NCBI GenBank assembly: GCA_902386255.1
Contig: CABMII010000013.1
Location: 1 to 60,112, forward strand
From: an uncultured archaeon
GTDB taxonomy: Archaea > Halobacteriota > Methanosarcinia > Methanosarcinales > Methanoperedenaceae
Length of the DNA stretch: 60,112 nt
Direction of reading: 5' to 3'
Below, in pieces: positions 16,795-26,718 of this stretch. How positions within the stretch are numbered: position 1 is the first letter of the stretch; every line of letters begins with the position of its first letter. The notes under the pieces are model-generated. The model was not told where the DNA came from. It saw only the letters and a list, made by a program, of their open reading frames with translations, and did no database searches. A program made the translations under genes and the position numbers.

Positions 16795-17226
16795 TCACCG
16801 TTCAGCCAGCAATTTGAGAGCCTGGTTCATTTCTTCAAAGCCCCGCCGTGTGTCCTTATCCAGGCCGCGTGCAAACAGGGGAACGAAAATGCCAGTAAAT
16901 ATTTCGCGCTGCACAAATCGCACCCGTCCGGCTTCAAGCGTCTCAATGGTGAAAATGTGCTCACCGTCAAACAGTCCGGGTATCAGGAAATGTCCCAGCC
17001 AGCGCAATTCACGGTTTTGCTCTGCTTTGAGAACCTTCGGACTAAATGTCATCCCCTTTGCGCCTGAAGGCTGGAGATACACCTGAAGTTGTGCACCTTT
17101 TTTGGGTTCACCGCTGGCTCGGCGTATAAATGGGTTCCACTGCGGAAAACTGGAAAAATCAGTGAGCAACTGCCATACACGCTCAGGAGGGGCGTTTATT
17201 TCGATTTCGGTGCGGAGTTCTTTCAT
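16795..17226 (-). CDS. SRPBCC (START/polyketide-cyclase fold) protein
   Basis: A 143-residue single-domain protein of the SRPBCC superfamily, whose deep pocket binds hydrophobic ligands. It begins with the typical strand IEINAPPERVWQLLTDFSSF and FPQWNPFI (~8-35) and ends with a long C-terminal helix (RRGFEEMNQALKLLAER). No catalytic residues can be assigned. Similar small proteins are widespread in bacteria. The flanking inverted CACAGAG repeats suggest that the gene arrived as a cassette (inference). Confidence 0.8.
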   Translation of the reverse strand: MKELRTEIEINAPPERVWQLLTDFSSFPQWNPFIRRASGEPKKGAQLQVYLQPSGAKGMTFSPKVLKAEQNRELRWLGHFLIPGLFDGEHIFTIETLEAGRVRFVQREIFTGIFVPLFARGLDKDTRRGFEEMNQALKLLAER

Positions 17227-17361
17227 GGTTCACCTCCATTCATGGTTTTCAATTTATGAAAGCATAATCTTTTTGCGCTGCCAGATGCGCAGCCCAAGCC
17301 CGGCATCCCCTGATAGTGACGGCGCGCCGGGGAATAAGGACACGGAGATTCGTTATTTTTT

Positions 17362-17390
17362 TCTCTGTGTCCTCTGTGCGCTCTGTGGTT
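17362..17390 (-). repeat. CACAGAG repeat, right copy (inverted)
   Basis: Its reverse complement reads AACCACAGAGCGCACAGAG followed by GACACAGAGA and aligns with 16713-16741 over 29 bases. Confidence 0.7.
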
Positions 17391-17485
17391 TTTCATACAA
17401 GCGCCTTATGCTCCCGTAATCAAAGCTCTCACCGAAAGTGTTATTTATCATACAGCCAAATATTATTCAGGAGGAAATGGGATAT

Positions 17486-18706
17486 ATGGCAAAAATATTA
17501 AAACTAATCGCGGTCTTTCTTGTACTCACAATGTTGTCGCTGCCCGTTCTCGGTGATAGCGGCAATGGGAACAGTAAGGACGCAGGAAGGAACGATTCTG
17601 GCATGATGGTTTCGAGAAACAATGATAATAGCTCGATGCACCAACAAGCAAGAGAAATGTACGATAACGGAAGCAGAATGCGGGAATCCGAGGGCGTGAG
17701 AGGAATGGGATTCATGCACCGCGGGGATAATAGCTACGGCAATTACGTGACCTTCACGGTGGACAATACTACCGGAAACGTATTGAATTTCGCCATCGCC
17801 GGCATCGCAGTCTTTGATTCAATAAATATTTCGGGATTTGATTTTAAGGGTTCTAGCACAGACGGCGCCCAGACAAAGATTTTCAATACAAATGGTTCCA
17901 TCGTTATCCAGCTCCATGATAATCCGGCAGCCGTAATCGATATCAAGGCTGATGTAAAAACCACTATAACCTTCAATCTTGCCGCGGGGGCAAGTGCCAC
18001 AAAACAGGACAATATTGTAACGATCACCGCGGGTAACCTCACTGCCTACATAGCTTCAGAAAAAGCAACCACGATAGATATTACAGGAAGCCAGATAACG
18101 ATAAGCACCGATAACGGGGACACGATTTTCAGGGCTTCGCCTGTCAATATGCCCCATGATGATATGGAGCAGCGGTTCATGGGAGAAGTGATGTCTAAGC
18201 GGGCGGGAGCAGAAGTTTCAGTGGGAGAATCCGATCAAAGCTCCATCGTCAACTATTCGGAGGATACGAATGTCAGTGTGGATTCAGTAGAAAGCAACCA
18301 TATGCGAATGACAGTAGAATCTTCTAACCATTCGGGCAAATTCATCCTTATGAATCTCGACAACAGCTCGCTCACATGGATTGAAGGGCAGAATATAACG
18401 CTGTATCTTGACAATAAACCGATGAAGCAAGTAATGACCGAAGCGGAATTATATAATGCTACCGAATCCTCATTCTGGATCAATATGACCGGAACAAACC
18501 GCGTGCAGGCGTTGATTTATATCGCGAGTTTCTCATCGCACCAGGTGGATGTCGTAGTAGGGACGCCAACACCGACACCGACCATAACGACAACAACCAC
18601 AACAGAAACACCAACGGCAACTGCAACCCCAAAAACACCCGGGTTTGAGATAGCGTTTGGAGCGCTTGGCACTGCCGCTGCATACATGATGAGACGGAGA
18701 GTATAA
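17486..18706 (+). CDS. secreted surface protein with PGF-CTERM-like sorting tail
   Basis: A 406-residue secreted protein. It has a signal peptide (1-23, MAKILKLIAVFLVLTMLSLP), a Ser/Asn/Met-rich segment, a long beta-rich region with many NxT/S sites, a Thr/Pro stalk (PTPTPTITTTTTTETPTATA) and a tail of TPGFEIAFGALG, a hydrophobic helix and MRRRV. That tail is the archaeosortase recognition pattern, so the protein should be cut and lipid-anchored on the cell surface. The ATG at 17486 is preferred because AGGAGG (17469-17474) is too close to the in-frame ATG at 17477. The function is unknown. Confidence 0.8.
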   Translation: MAKILKLIAVFLVLTMLSLPVLGDSGNGNSKDAGRNDSGMMVSRNNDNSSMHQQAREMYDNGSRMRESEGVRGMGFMHRGDNSYGNYVTFTVDNTTGNVLNFAIAGIAVFDSINISGFDFKGSSTDGAQTKIFNTNGSIVIQLHDNPAAVIDIKADVKTTITFNLAAGASATKQDNIVTITAGNLTAYIASEKATTIDITGSQITISTDNGDTIFRASPVNMPHDDMEQRFMGEVMSKRAGAEVSVGESDQSSIVNYSEDTNVSVDSVESNHMRMTVESSNHSGKFILMNLDNSSLTWIEGQNITLYLDNKPMKQVMTEAELYNATESSFWINMTGTNRVQALIYIASFSSHQVDVVVGTPTPTPTITTTTTTETPTATATPKTPGFEIAFGALGTAAAYMMRRRV

Positions 18707-18846
18707 AGGGTCTTTTTGGTAGCCTTGGCCTAAGAAATTATGCCATCCCAGGTTGGCCAAAATACCTCATTTATTTTTTTATTCCAGAGTTTTTCTTCGA
18801 TGGAGACCTCGTCTTATAAAACGGTTTTAAAATAACGAAAGAAACA

Positions 18847-20820
18847 TTATCCTTTAACTTCCCGCCGCCTCTCGCTCCTGTACTCATCCACAAGCGACAT
18901 GAGCCACTTCTCTTTGGCGGCTGTCTTTCTCTCTTCTGCCTTCCTGTTCCACTCTTCAATCGCAGTCTTAATATCATCAGGGTTGATCACAGCAAGCTCT
19001 TCGGCAGCGTCGAACTGTATATTCACGTCCTTTGCTTTTAAAACAGGCATGCCAAGATTGAACAATTCCTCTTCCGCCGCATAAGACAGATCATTGCAGA
19101 TTATAATTGCCCGAACGCCCAAATCAGAGAGCATTTTAGCAGTTATACTCCCGCCGCCGCTTGCATCCTTGAGGAGTATTATATCGTCTTTCTTAAGTCC
19201 CACCTCTTCCTTTGTCTTCAGGATGCTATCCCTTGTAAAGGCGGATATTATCTTCACCGGGAGCGCCCTGCCGCTTATTTCAAGTCTTCGGATACGTTTC
19301 AATTTATGTATTCTTTCATTTAAAAATGAAATCTTCTTATTGTTTTCCGATATCCGCTTCCGCAGGTGCGAAATCTCTTTATCCCGAACCAGTATGGTTT
19401 TTTCTCTTTTAAATTGTTTATAAGTTTCTGTCCTCTGTTTTTCAATGAGTTCCCCGAGTTTTCTAAGTTCTTCATCTTTTAAATCAAGTTTATTTTTCAA
19501 TTCATCCTGGTACTTTTTCATTTCCTCAATGCTTTCCTCATATTTCCGGATAAGCTCCCTGGAATGAATCGATTCCTCCTCCATTTTCAAGGGAACTGGA
19601 ATGACCGCGGGCGCTGTTTTTTCTTTTTTAGTCATTTCCAGTATTGCAGCATCTATAGCCTTACCCCTGACAACCTGTGCAATAACTTCATCAGCATCCA
19701 CCCCGTGAGGAATTTTTTTCTTTATCTGTTCGAACTTATTCTTATTCTTGCGATACACGGAAACGGCAGCGGCTATGGCATCGCGCTCGTGGTTATTTGA
19801 ATATCCGTACGGCGTGGCAAACTCAATTTTATCTCCCGCCGAAAGCACATCATCTGGTGAGCCTGATACGGCATTGAAGGCGCGTCGTATTTTTTCAACT
19901 GCATTCGGGGTCGGGAACACATCACTTGCGATAATAAGCGGTCTTCCCTGCTCGGCAATCATTTCGATAACATCCGGGATTGAAATTGTCCTTGAACTGT
20001 GCAGCATCCTGAGTTCGCCTTCAAGCGTCACGACAGCTACGGCGGTTGTAGTGCCAGGGTCGATGCCCACTATAATATAATCTCTTTTCCGTGTTTTGAG
20101 CGGTTTAAAAAAGAGAGCATCGCGTTCAATGCTTTTTACATTCACCTGCACATCGCCGTATTTTCCTGACCCGATATGAACCTGGCTTCTTGGAGCGTCC
20201 ACGAAAAACTCGGATTTTGAGTACCCGCCAAATTTTTCGGTAACGTTTTGGGTGTATGTAAATCCTTTTGTCTTTGATTGCTCATCCAGGTAATCCTCAA
20301 TTTCCCTGGCTTTCTGCCTGACATAGCCGTGTATCTTGCGCCTGTACCTGTTCTGGCTCCAGCCTCCCCGACCGGGTGAGCGCGCCCTGCTGACTTTGAT
20401 TATTGTTTTATCCTCAAATGCCGAAACCTCATATCCTATACCCATCAGGGCAAGCCTGGCACAGGCAAGGGCTTCGGCATTGGGGTCGAACCTGTCAAAA
20501 GAGATGCCGGCCTCTTTTGCAAGTTTTACAAGTGGCAGGAGTTTTTCGCCGCCTGTTACCTGGATGAGTTTCGTGTTCGCAGGCAGCTTCGAAAGAATTG
20601 ACGCAAGCTCATGCTTATCTGAGGCAAGCTCGAAAATATTATCAACTGCGATTAAAGCCGGTTTCTCCTGCCATGCCATCCTGAGCAATTTATGCTTGCT
20701 TACCATTCGGTGATGCTCGGCTTCATCCCCTTTCAGGATTACAACAGCGTATCTGGGCTCTTCTTTAGCCCTGACCGAGCCTTTCGCGATATCTATCCCA
20801 AAAATAACATTTTCCGGCAT
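18847..20820 (-). CDS. DUF460 (RNase H-like fold) archaeal protein
   Basis: A 657-residue member of the archaeal DUF460/COG2433 family. The N-terminal domain has an RNase H-like beginning (VIFGIDIAKGSVRAKE). A second such segment lies at about 255-345 (YIIVGIDPGTTTAVAVV, later IASDVFPTPNAV and NNHERDAIAAA). Residues ~390-520 form a long coiled coil. The C-terminal domain (~530-620) has LLKDASGGGSITAKML. Acidic residues after each ID motif suggest metal binding, but activity is not established for the family. It follows rio2 with a two-base gap, hinting at a shared role in RNA or ribosome biology. Confidence 0.85.
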   Translation of the reverse strand: MPENVIFGIDIAKGSVRAKEEPRYAVVILKGDEAEHHRMVSKHKLLRMAWQEKPALIAVDNIFELASDKHELASILSKLPANTKLIQVTGGEKLLPLVKLAKEAGISFDRFDPNAEALACARLALMGIGYEVSAFEDKTIIKVSRARSPGRGGWSQNRYRRKIHGYVRQKAREIEDYLDEQSKTKGFTYTQNVTEKFGGYSKSEFFVDAPRSQVHIGSGKYGDVQVNVKSIERDALFFKPLKTRKRDYIIVGIDPGTTTAVAVVTLEGELRMLHSSRTISIPDVIEMIAEQGRPLIIASDVFPTPNAVEKIRRAFNAVSGSPDDVLSAGDKIEFATPYGYSNNHERDAIAAAVSVYRKNKNKFEQIKKKIPHGVDADEVIAQVVRGKAIDAAILEMTKKEKTAPAVIPVPLKMEEESIHSRELIRKYEESIEEMKKYQDELKNKLDLKDEELRKLGELIEKQRTETYKQFKREKTILVRDKEISHLRKRISENNKKISFLNERIHKLKRIRRLEISGRALPVKIISAFTRDSILKTKEEVGLKKDDIILLKDASGGGSITAKMLSDLGVRAIIICNDLSYAAEEELFNLGMPVLKAKDVNIQFDAAEELAVINPDDIKTAIEEWNRKAEERKTAAKEKWLMSLVDEYRSERRREVKG

Positions 20821-20822
20821 AA

Positions 20823-21692
20823 TCAGGTCACTATGGTGTTAATCACTTCCCGGATATCCCTTTTAATCCTGTATTTCCTGCTAAAAAAGGACAGGACATT
20901 GCCAATATCACGTTGAAGCAATTCGGCAGCATTTGCATGAGATGGTGTAATGTATTGCGGCCAGTCGATAATCTCGCATCCTTCGGGATTGACGAATATA
21001 TTGAATTCACTCAGGTCACCGTGGATTATACCGAGCCTGTATGCCTTTCTTACCTGTTCCAGTATCTCATCAAGATACCAGTCCGGCTCGTCTATCTTTG
21101 TACGGGCAAGCTCCTCTCCTTTTGCAATGGACATTACAATGGCATGCCTGTTATAATCAACCGGCTCGGGAACATTTACCTCAGGATAAAGGATTTTTAA
21201 GGCATCATATTCCCGTTTTGCAGCAAGACGCGAGGCATACAGCCAGGAAAGGTGTTTTCGCTCTCCGATATGTTCTCTTTTTATCCTGACTTTTTTGAAA
21301 CTCATCTTTCCTTCCCTGTGGAATTTTATGACGACCTGCCTGTCAATGATGCCGCCTTTAGCTTCATAGACAACCGATTCTTTCCCGACCCCTATTTCAT
21401 CGCCTATGGCATTCACGGAACCCCGTTTCACAAACGCCTTCAGCGCCAGCAGGTCGTAAGCCTCAAAGTATATCCTGTACCCTTCATAAGTCCTGATGTT
21501 CCTGTGTATGAGTTTATTTTTTGCAAGATTTGAAAGGAGGTAATTTACTTCTTTTAGCTCATAATTCGTAAAACCTGCAATTTCTTCTATGGGAACCCAC
21601 TCATATAATTTCATCTTGTTCTCGATAGCGATGAGAACCCGGAATTCCTTATCCGAAGTGGAAAGAAATGTATCTGAAATACTTTCAAGCAT
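20823..21692 (-). CDS. rio2: RIO2-type atypical serine/threonine kinase
   Basis: Rio2 is the archaeal/eukaryotic kinase-ATPase that acts in late small-ribosomal-subunit maturation. The 289-residue protein has the N-terminal winged helix (1-85), the RIO P-loop GVGKESVVYEA (~101-111), catalytic loop IIHGDLSEFNI (~220-230) and metal-binding EIIDWPQ (~239-245). Length and domain order are those of archaeal Rio2. It is the first gene of a pair with DUF460. Confidence 0.92.
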   Translation of the reverse strand: MLESISDTFLSTSDKEFRVLIAIENKMKLYEWVPIEEIAGFTNYELKEVNYLLSNLAKNKLIHRNIRTYEGYRIYFEAYDLLALKAFVKRGSVNAIGDEIGVGKESVVYEAKGGIIDRQVVIKFHREGKMSFKKVRIKREHIGERKHLSWLYASRLAAKREYDALKILYPEVNVPEPVDYNRHAIVMSIAKGEELARTKIDEPDWYLDEILEQVRKAYRLGIIHGDLSEFNIFVNPEGCEIIDWPQYITPSHANAAELLQRDIGNVLSFFSRKYRIKRDIREVINTIVT

Positions 21693-21751
21693 TAATTACT
21701 AAATTATACTGCCGACTATAAAAAGTGTTAATAAAAATAAAAGAAGGTATT

Positions 21752-22306
21752 TTACCTTCTTCCCCTGCCGCCCCTTTTATCACGCGAATCTCTTCGACCG
21801 CCTCCGCCCCGTCCCCCGCCGCCTTCACCGCTTCGCCTGAATCCGCTGAACTCAGTGCCGCTGCCGTACATGCTACCATATCCGCCGCCGCCACCCCTGC
21901 CTCCTCCGCCCCCGTATCCTCCGCTGTGCCTTGGCCTCTCAGGCTGTTCCACGTGCTTATCCGAAATATTGAGTTCGGTATTGACTTCGGTGAGCGGTTC
22001 TTCGGATAACAGCATCTTACCGTATTTTCCTATGTTCAATCTCATGGAGTTCCTGACAACTGAAATATAACCGTTCTGGATCGATATCGTATCGCCTGCC
22101 GCTATTTTTCCGATCTGGTCATCCCATAAAGATAATAATATGCTTCCGGTCGCATCGGCTACTTTCACTTCACAGACGCGTTTATCTCCGAATTTTGAAT
22201 GTATGTCCTTAACCTCTCCTATTTCGATTACCTTAAGAGTGGCGTTAACATTTTTTGAATTCTCGTTCATGTCCTTTACATTGAAATTTGTAGGCGTGGT
22301 TTCCAT
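21752..22306 (-). CDS. OB-fold single-strand-binding-like protein with Gly/Arg tail
   Basis: A 184-residue protein. Residues ~15-110 form an OB fold of the archaeal RPA/SSB type (VNATLKVIEIGEVKDIHSKF, VCEVKVADATGSILLSLWDD, GDTISIQNGYISVV). The rest is a disordered RGG-like tail of Gly, Arg, Ser and Tyr. It should bind single-stranded nucleic acid. The start at 22306 (METTPT) is chosen because AAGGT lies six bases before it; the longer frame to 22390 has no such site. No zinc finger is present. Confidence 0.8.
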   Translation of the reverse strand: METTPTNFNVKDMNENSKNVNATLKVIEIGEVKDIHSKFGDKRVCEVKVADATGSILLSLWDDQIGKIAAGDTISIQNGYISVVRNSMRLNIGKYGKMLLSEEPLTEVNTELNISDKHVEQPERPRHSGGYGGGGGRGGGGGYGSMYGSGTEFSGFRRSGEGGGGRGGGGRRDSRDKRGGRGRR

Positions 22307-22435
22307 TTTAATACCTTGTTTTCGATTTAACTTCCTGCACCCCAGATGTATTTCACCTGTTCTTTGAGTTGGAAGAAGCATATACAACATGGCTGATTTA
22401 TTTAATATAGTTTCTGCATATAGCGGGCAAAAATA

Positions 22436-23176
22436 TTAAAACTCAAACTCCATCCCGTCATATCCAAGAGGCCATTCTTTAACGGATTCATCGTGAGGTG
22501 GGAAAATATGGCTCATGTGGGTGAGTACGACCGTCTTTGCCTGCAATTCCGAAGCAAGGTCCATCGCTTCCCTGGCGTTCATGTGTTTTGGGATTGTTCC
22601 TACCGGGGGGATTATGGCGTCTGCAATAAGGAGGTCAGGCCGAAACATCAGATTCCGGCTTTTATTGGGGATATCCTTTGTGGTATCGCTCGTTATTACT
22701 ATCTTTCTTTCTCCAAAAGTCAGCAGCACACCCGCCGATTCTTCTATAGGGGGGTGCGTGACTTCGAACAGGGTTATGCCAAGACCGATTAACTCAAAAG
22801 GCTCATAAAAATTCACGTCATGCCTATGTGGCTTCATAAATGACAGGTAATTCATTATATAATCCAGGGTTTTTGTGAGCCCGTAGACGTTGACACCGTC
22901 CTGTACCCTGTAAAAATCCCCGAAGCCGGCATAATGGTCGTAATGGGGGTGCGTCCAGATTACCCCGTCAACGCGGCTTATGCCTTTTTTCAACAGCTGC
23001 CACCGGAGATCCGGACTTGTATCAATCAAAAGCCTGCCATTATCCGATTCCACAAGTATGGAAAACCGAAGCCTCCTGCTTTTTCCGCCTGCATGTGCAT
23101 CCAGGCATGCGGGACAGGAACACCCGAGTTTTGGAGTGCCCACGGCGTCGCCTGTTCCAAGCAGGGTAATCTTCAT
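22436..23176 (-). CDS. metallo-beta-lactamase-fold hydrolase (PhnP-like)
   Basis: A 246-residue MBL-fold enzyme. The N-terminal CSCPAC with MKITLLGTGDAVGTPKLGC is typical of PhnP-like phosphodiesterases. The metal motif is THPHYDHYAG (HxHxDH, ~75-84), followed by SSDT-like ITSDTT and a C-terminal VVLTHMSH. The likely reaction is hydrolysis of a cyclic or linear phosphodiester; the substrate cannot be told. Its ATG overlaps the stop of the AAA ATPase gene (ATGA), so the two are coupled. Confidence 0.82.
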   Translation of the reverse strand: MKITLLGTGDAVGTPKLGCSCPACLDAHAGGKSRRLRFSILVESDNGRLLIDTSPDLRWQLLKKGISRVDGVIWTHPHYDHYAGFGDFYRVQDGVNVYGLTKTLDYIMNYLSFMKPHRHDVNFYEPFELIGLGITLFEVTHPPIEESAGVLLTFGERKIVITSDTTKDIPNKSRNLMFRPDLLIADAIIPPVGTIPKHMNAREAMDLASELQAKTVVLTHMSHIFPPHDESVKEWPLGYDGMEFEF

Positions 23177-24489
23177 GTTTTTTCATCCAGTGCCTTCAAA
23201 TGAGTACGTTTATTGAATTCTGTAATTCCCCGCAGTAAATCATGCTGGCCAAGTACGGTTCTTTCGGTCATAAGACCATAAAGCACAGCTTCCCTGACAA
23301 TTAACCGCAGGTCTGAGCCCGAGTATCCATCTGTCTTTTCCGCTATCTCCTCTGTATTGAAGGTTCCCTCTATGTCCCTGAGCACGATATCAAGTATCTT
23401 TTTCCTCATATCCTTATCAGGGAGCGCGAATTCAACTATCTCATCAAACCGCCTCCATGCCGCATGGTCAAGTATTGTAGGATGGTTCGTGGCGCCAATA
23501 AGAAGAACCCCATCCTCTACAAGGCTTATCTCATCAATAGCCTTCAAAAGTGTGTTCACTGCCCTTTTTAATGCTGCGTGTTCGTCCGTAGCCCTGGCTT
23601 TTGCCACGAAATCGAATTCATCGATGAAAAGTATGCACGGGCTCAACCGTCTTGCAAGTTCAAAAACCCGGTCTATGTTCTTGGCCGTTTCACCGAGATA
23701 CTGGTCTGCAATCTGTGAAAGTTTAACTTCCACTATCGGTATTCCAAGTTTGCCTGAAATAGCGCGCGCAACAGAGGTTTTCCCCGTTCCTGGTGGACCC
23801 ACGAACAATAGTTTTCCGATTTCACGAAGCCCGATTCTCTTCAGGTAATCGCGGTACTGGATGGCTTTTGTCATTTTCTCTATCTCGTCTTCCTGTGCTT
23901 TTGTGAGAACGAGATCCCTGATATTCTGTTTTATGTCTTCAGGGGCCACGATATGGGCAAGCTTTAGCATCTCTTCCGAGCCCTTTTCGGATTCTATGCT
24001 TTTAATAAGCGACTGTATCCATTCCCTGCCGCTCTCTTTTGGCATATTGGACGCTTTTGCTTTTTGATAACTTACCGGAAGAGAATCGTAGTTTTCAAAA
24101 AATGATGCAAGTACCGGGTTCTTGTTGATGTTTTCAACAGCATCGGGCTGCTTTACCAGCCACTTTGTAGCAAGGTCAAAAACTGTGAGTTTTATCTGAG
24201 ACCCGAACTCTTCGAATTCAAGGAAGGGGAGCGCTTTTGTGCTGTTTTTTACATTCTCAAGTCCATAAATTGTTTTTACATCGCCTTCAGTCACGTAAAT
24301 AGGGCGTTTAACTGTTTTTTCTTTTTCATCCCAGTAATGTTTTCGTATTTTCTGGGGGAGGTCATCTACGCCGAGCTTATCCGACTGGTTATACAAATGC
24401 GCGGTAAGCACAAGTTCTGTTATTAGGAGTTTATCATCCGTCATATTAAACTTCATAATTGGGTTATTAAACAAGATATAGTTTACCAT
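23173..24489 (-). CDS. AAA-family ATPase, single domain
   Basis: A 438-residue ATPase with an N-terminal domain of ~200 residues that I do not recognise and one AAA module. The module has Walker A VGPPGTGKTS (~233-242), Walker B CILFIDEFDF (~293-302), sensor GATNHP (~343) and arginine-finger region WRRFDEIVEF. The C-terminal helical lid ends SGSDLRLIVREAV. It resembles proteasome-type or FtsH-type AAA modules, but no protease domain is present. Alternative starts are at 24456 and 24444; none has a clear ribosome-binding site. It is coupled to the MBL-fold gene. Confidence 0.82.
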   Translation of the reverse strand: MVNYILFNNPIMKFNMTDDKLLITELVLTAHLYNQSDKLGVDDLPQKIRKHYWDEKEKTVKRPIYVTEGDVKTIYGLENVKNSTKALPFLEFEEFGSQIKLTVFDLATKWLVKQPDAVENINKNPVLASFFENYDSLPVSYQKAKASNMPKESGREWIQSLIKSIESEKGSEEMLKLAHIVAPEDIKQNIRDLVLTKAQEDEIEKMTKAIQYRDYLKRIGLREIGKLLFVGPPGTGKTSVARAISGKLGIPIVEVKLSQIADQYLGETAKNIDRVFELARRLSPCILFIDEFDFVAKARATDEHAALKRAVNTLLKAIDEISLVEDGVLLIGATNHPTILDHAAWRRFDEIVEFALPDKDMRKKILDIVLRDIEGTFNTEEIAEKTDGYSGSDLRLIVREAVLYGLMTERTVLGQHDLLRGITEFNKRTHLKALDEKT

Positions 24490-24502
24490 TTTTAATTCAT
24501 GA

Positions 24503-26260
24503 TTATGATAACCTCCTTTTCCACGCGAAGATATATACTGCCGAAAGTGATGTTATTGCCAGAATCATCTCGAATCCTGCAACCTTTTCTGTAGGTCTTG
24601 CTATCGGAGTGTTGGTTATTTCTGCTTCCGCTTGTTCTCTGCCCACTTTTATCAGCCAGGCATCATCATTACCAGCCCCGGCCGTTCCCGCAAGTATGTA
24701 TCCGCCGTCTTTTGTTTGCTGAACAGCATCTGCCCAGCCATTGACTGTTCTCCCGAATGTGGCATTCCACAGTTCATTACCATTTACACCGGTCTTGATA
24801 AGCAATGCATGATTCTCTATCCCATTCGATCCTGTTCTGCCAGCCATAATATAGCCGCCGTCCGAAGTTTGCTGAACAGAGCCAGCCCATCCCCCCAATT
24901 TCTTATTCCACAGCTGTTTACCGTTTGCATCTGTCTTGATGAGCCATACCGGATTACGTTCCTTTTCAGACCAAGACATCGAGCCTGACTGGATATAACC
25001 TCCATCAGAGGTCTGTCTCGCTGTGAAAGGACTATTTGATTGGCCAGTATATTTCGAAGATTCTATTGTTTCTCCAAATGTCTTTTTCCACTGTTGGGTA
25101 CCGTTTAAATCTGTCTTTATGAGCCATGCTTCAAAAGTATTAGTATGGGCACCATACCACGTTGTTTGCAGTGATGTGGCCCAGCCTGCCAAAATATAGC
25201 CCCCCTCTGTGGTCTGCTGAACAGAATTAGTCCAGTCTTCACCTGTCACCTCAAATGTCCTGTTCCACCGCTCATTACCATAAATATCTGTCTTGATAAG
25301 CAGGATATCCTCTCCCCCAGACTCTCCGTAAAACCATCCGGATCTGGATATCCTGCCTGCCAGGATGTAACCGCCATCACCGGTCTGCGCAGCGGAGCTG
25401 GCTTGCGTATTATATTTTCCTTTGAATGTCCTGTTCCACTGCTCGCTGCCATTGGAGTCGGTTTTTACAAGAAAAGCGTCACTGTCGTTAGTTAGAGATG
25501 AGCTTATTTCCCCTGCAAGAATATAGCCACCATCTGACGTTTGCTGCACCGAAAAGGCACCAAAGTCAGTACCGAATGTCCTGTTCCATTGCTCTCCGCC
25601 ATTAAAATCAGTTTTGATGAGCCAGGCACGACTGCCAGTCCCGAAAGATTCTGTACTGCCAGCGAGAATATAGCCTCCGTCTATAGTTTGCTGAACAGAA
25701 TAGGCGCTGTCACGCCCTGGTCCCCCGAATGTCTTGTTCCACTCTTCTGCTGGAACTGCGCCTGTACCTTGCACCTCTATCAGGAAGCCGTAGGTTACGT
25801 CACCCTTTTCTTTCCACCTGGCGAACACATTCAAAACATATAGTCCAGGCTCAAGTGATAGGTTTATATCCGATTCGCGCTCCAGAGGTAACTTGGAGTA
25901 ATTCCATTTGGCATACCATGCCCGAGAACTATTTGGGGCTCGTTTGATTTCATCATCATTTGTAACCCTAACGATATTGAGTTGTAACTCCTGTGGAGGC
26001 TCCTGGAGAGGCAAGCTGAAATGTACTGTAAATGGAGAACTCGTAAGCAGCGGCTCCTTTGCCGTTATAATTCCTATCATGTCTGCACAGATACTTTTTC
26101 CTGACTCAGACCAACAATAGCTTCCTATACCTGAAATCTGCTCATTTGTCCCAATCTTGAGGACTGCTGATGGTGGTTCCGTATCAGGAATTGCTACCGC
26201 GCCCCCTGCAAGGATGCTAAGAACAATTATCGCAATTGCTATGTTAAAATATTTGTTCAT
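24503..26260 (-). CDS. secreted seven-repeat protein with sorting tail
   Basis: A 585-residue surface protein. After a signal peptide (1-23) comes a ~140-residue beta domain. Then come seven ~50-residue repeats built on the pattern WNKTFGG...SVQQTxDGGYILAG...AWLIKTDxxGxExW. The tail is VAGFEMILAI, a hydrophobic helix and WKRR, which resembles the PGF-CTERM archaeosortase signal. Seven repeats suggest a seven-bladed propeller. It is the last of three paralogs in this operon (with 26944-28254 and 28306-30213). The ligand is unknown. Confidence 0.78.
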   Translation of the reverse strand: MNKYFNIAIAIIVLSILAGGAVAIPDTEPPSAVLKIGTNEQISGIGSYCWSESGKSICADMIGIITAKEPLLTSSPFTVHFSLPLQEPPQELQLNIVRVTNDDEIKRAPNSSRAWYAKWNYSKLPLERESDINLSLEPGLYVLNVFARWKEKGDVTYGFLIEVQGTGAVPAEEWNKTFGGPGRDSAYSVQQTIDGGYILAGSTESFGTGSRAWLIKTDFNGGEQWNRTFGTDFGAFSVQQTSDGGYILAGEISSSLTNDSDAFLVKTDSNGSEQWNRTFKGKYNTQASSAAQTGDGGYILAGRISRSGWFYGESGGEDILLIKTDIYGNERWNRTFEVTGEDWTNSVQQTTEGGYILAGWATSLQTTWYGAHTNTFEAWLIKTDLNGTQQWKKTFGETIESSKYTGQSNSPFTARQTSDGGYIQSGSMSWSEKERNPVWLIKTDANGKQLWNKKLGGWAGSVQQTSDGGYIMAGRTGSNGIENHALLIKTGVNGNELWNATFGRTVNGWADAVQQTKDGGYILAGTAGAGNDDAWLIKVGREQAEAEITNTPIARPTEKVAGFEMILAITSLSAVYIFAWKRRLS

Positions 26261-26334
26261 TTTTCCTCTGAACTTATTGATTTTTTATCCATTGAACATT
26301 ATCAGAAATTGGCAAATCATGGAATATTGAGCAA

Positions 26335-26718
26335 CTAATCAAGACATTCCATCCAGACAACAACTTCCCTACCAGGCGCCTCTTGCGTCGGAGCAATATT
26401 CACAACTCCCAGGCGAACCTTTTGACCACTTGTTAATGGCCTAATGCAAGTGGATGATTCACCCCATCCAAGCCTCTCGTTCCAAGGCCCACGATGTTCC
26501 TGCCACATGGCACCAGCGAGGTCGTATCCTTTCCCCTGCTCACCAGGCCTTTCGGAAAAACCTATCGCTGTCCCATCATAGTTTGCGTAAGTCGTAGAGC
26601 CTTCCATAACATGGACACGGGTATCACCGAACGGCCCGAGTGTCCATGTGATCGCTGTGCCAATGGCTATTCCAACAACCAACATGATCAGACCGAATTT
26701 TATGCTTGGTTTCATCAT
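26335..26718 (-). CDS. membrane-anchored hypothetical protein
   Basis: A 127-residue protein with one N-terminal membrane helix (FGLIMLVVGIAIGTAITWTL, about 8-27) and an external domain of ~95 residues containing two cysteines (near residues 87 and 125) that could form a disulfide. It overlaps the PLDc_N-type gene upstream by four bases, so they are coupled. No family recognised. Confidence 0.6.
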   Translation of the reverse strand: MMKPSIKFGLIMLVVGIAIGTAITWTLGPFGDTRVHVMEGSTTYANYDGTAIGFSERPGEQGKGYDLAGAMWQEHRGPWNERLGWGESSTCIRPLTSGQKVRLGVVNIAPTQEAPGREVVVWMECLD

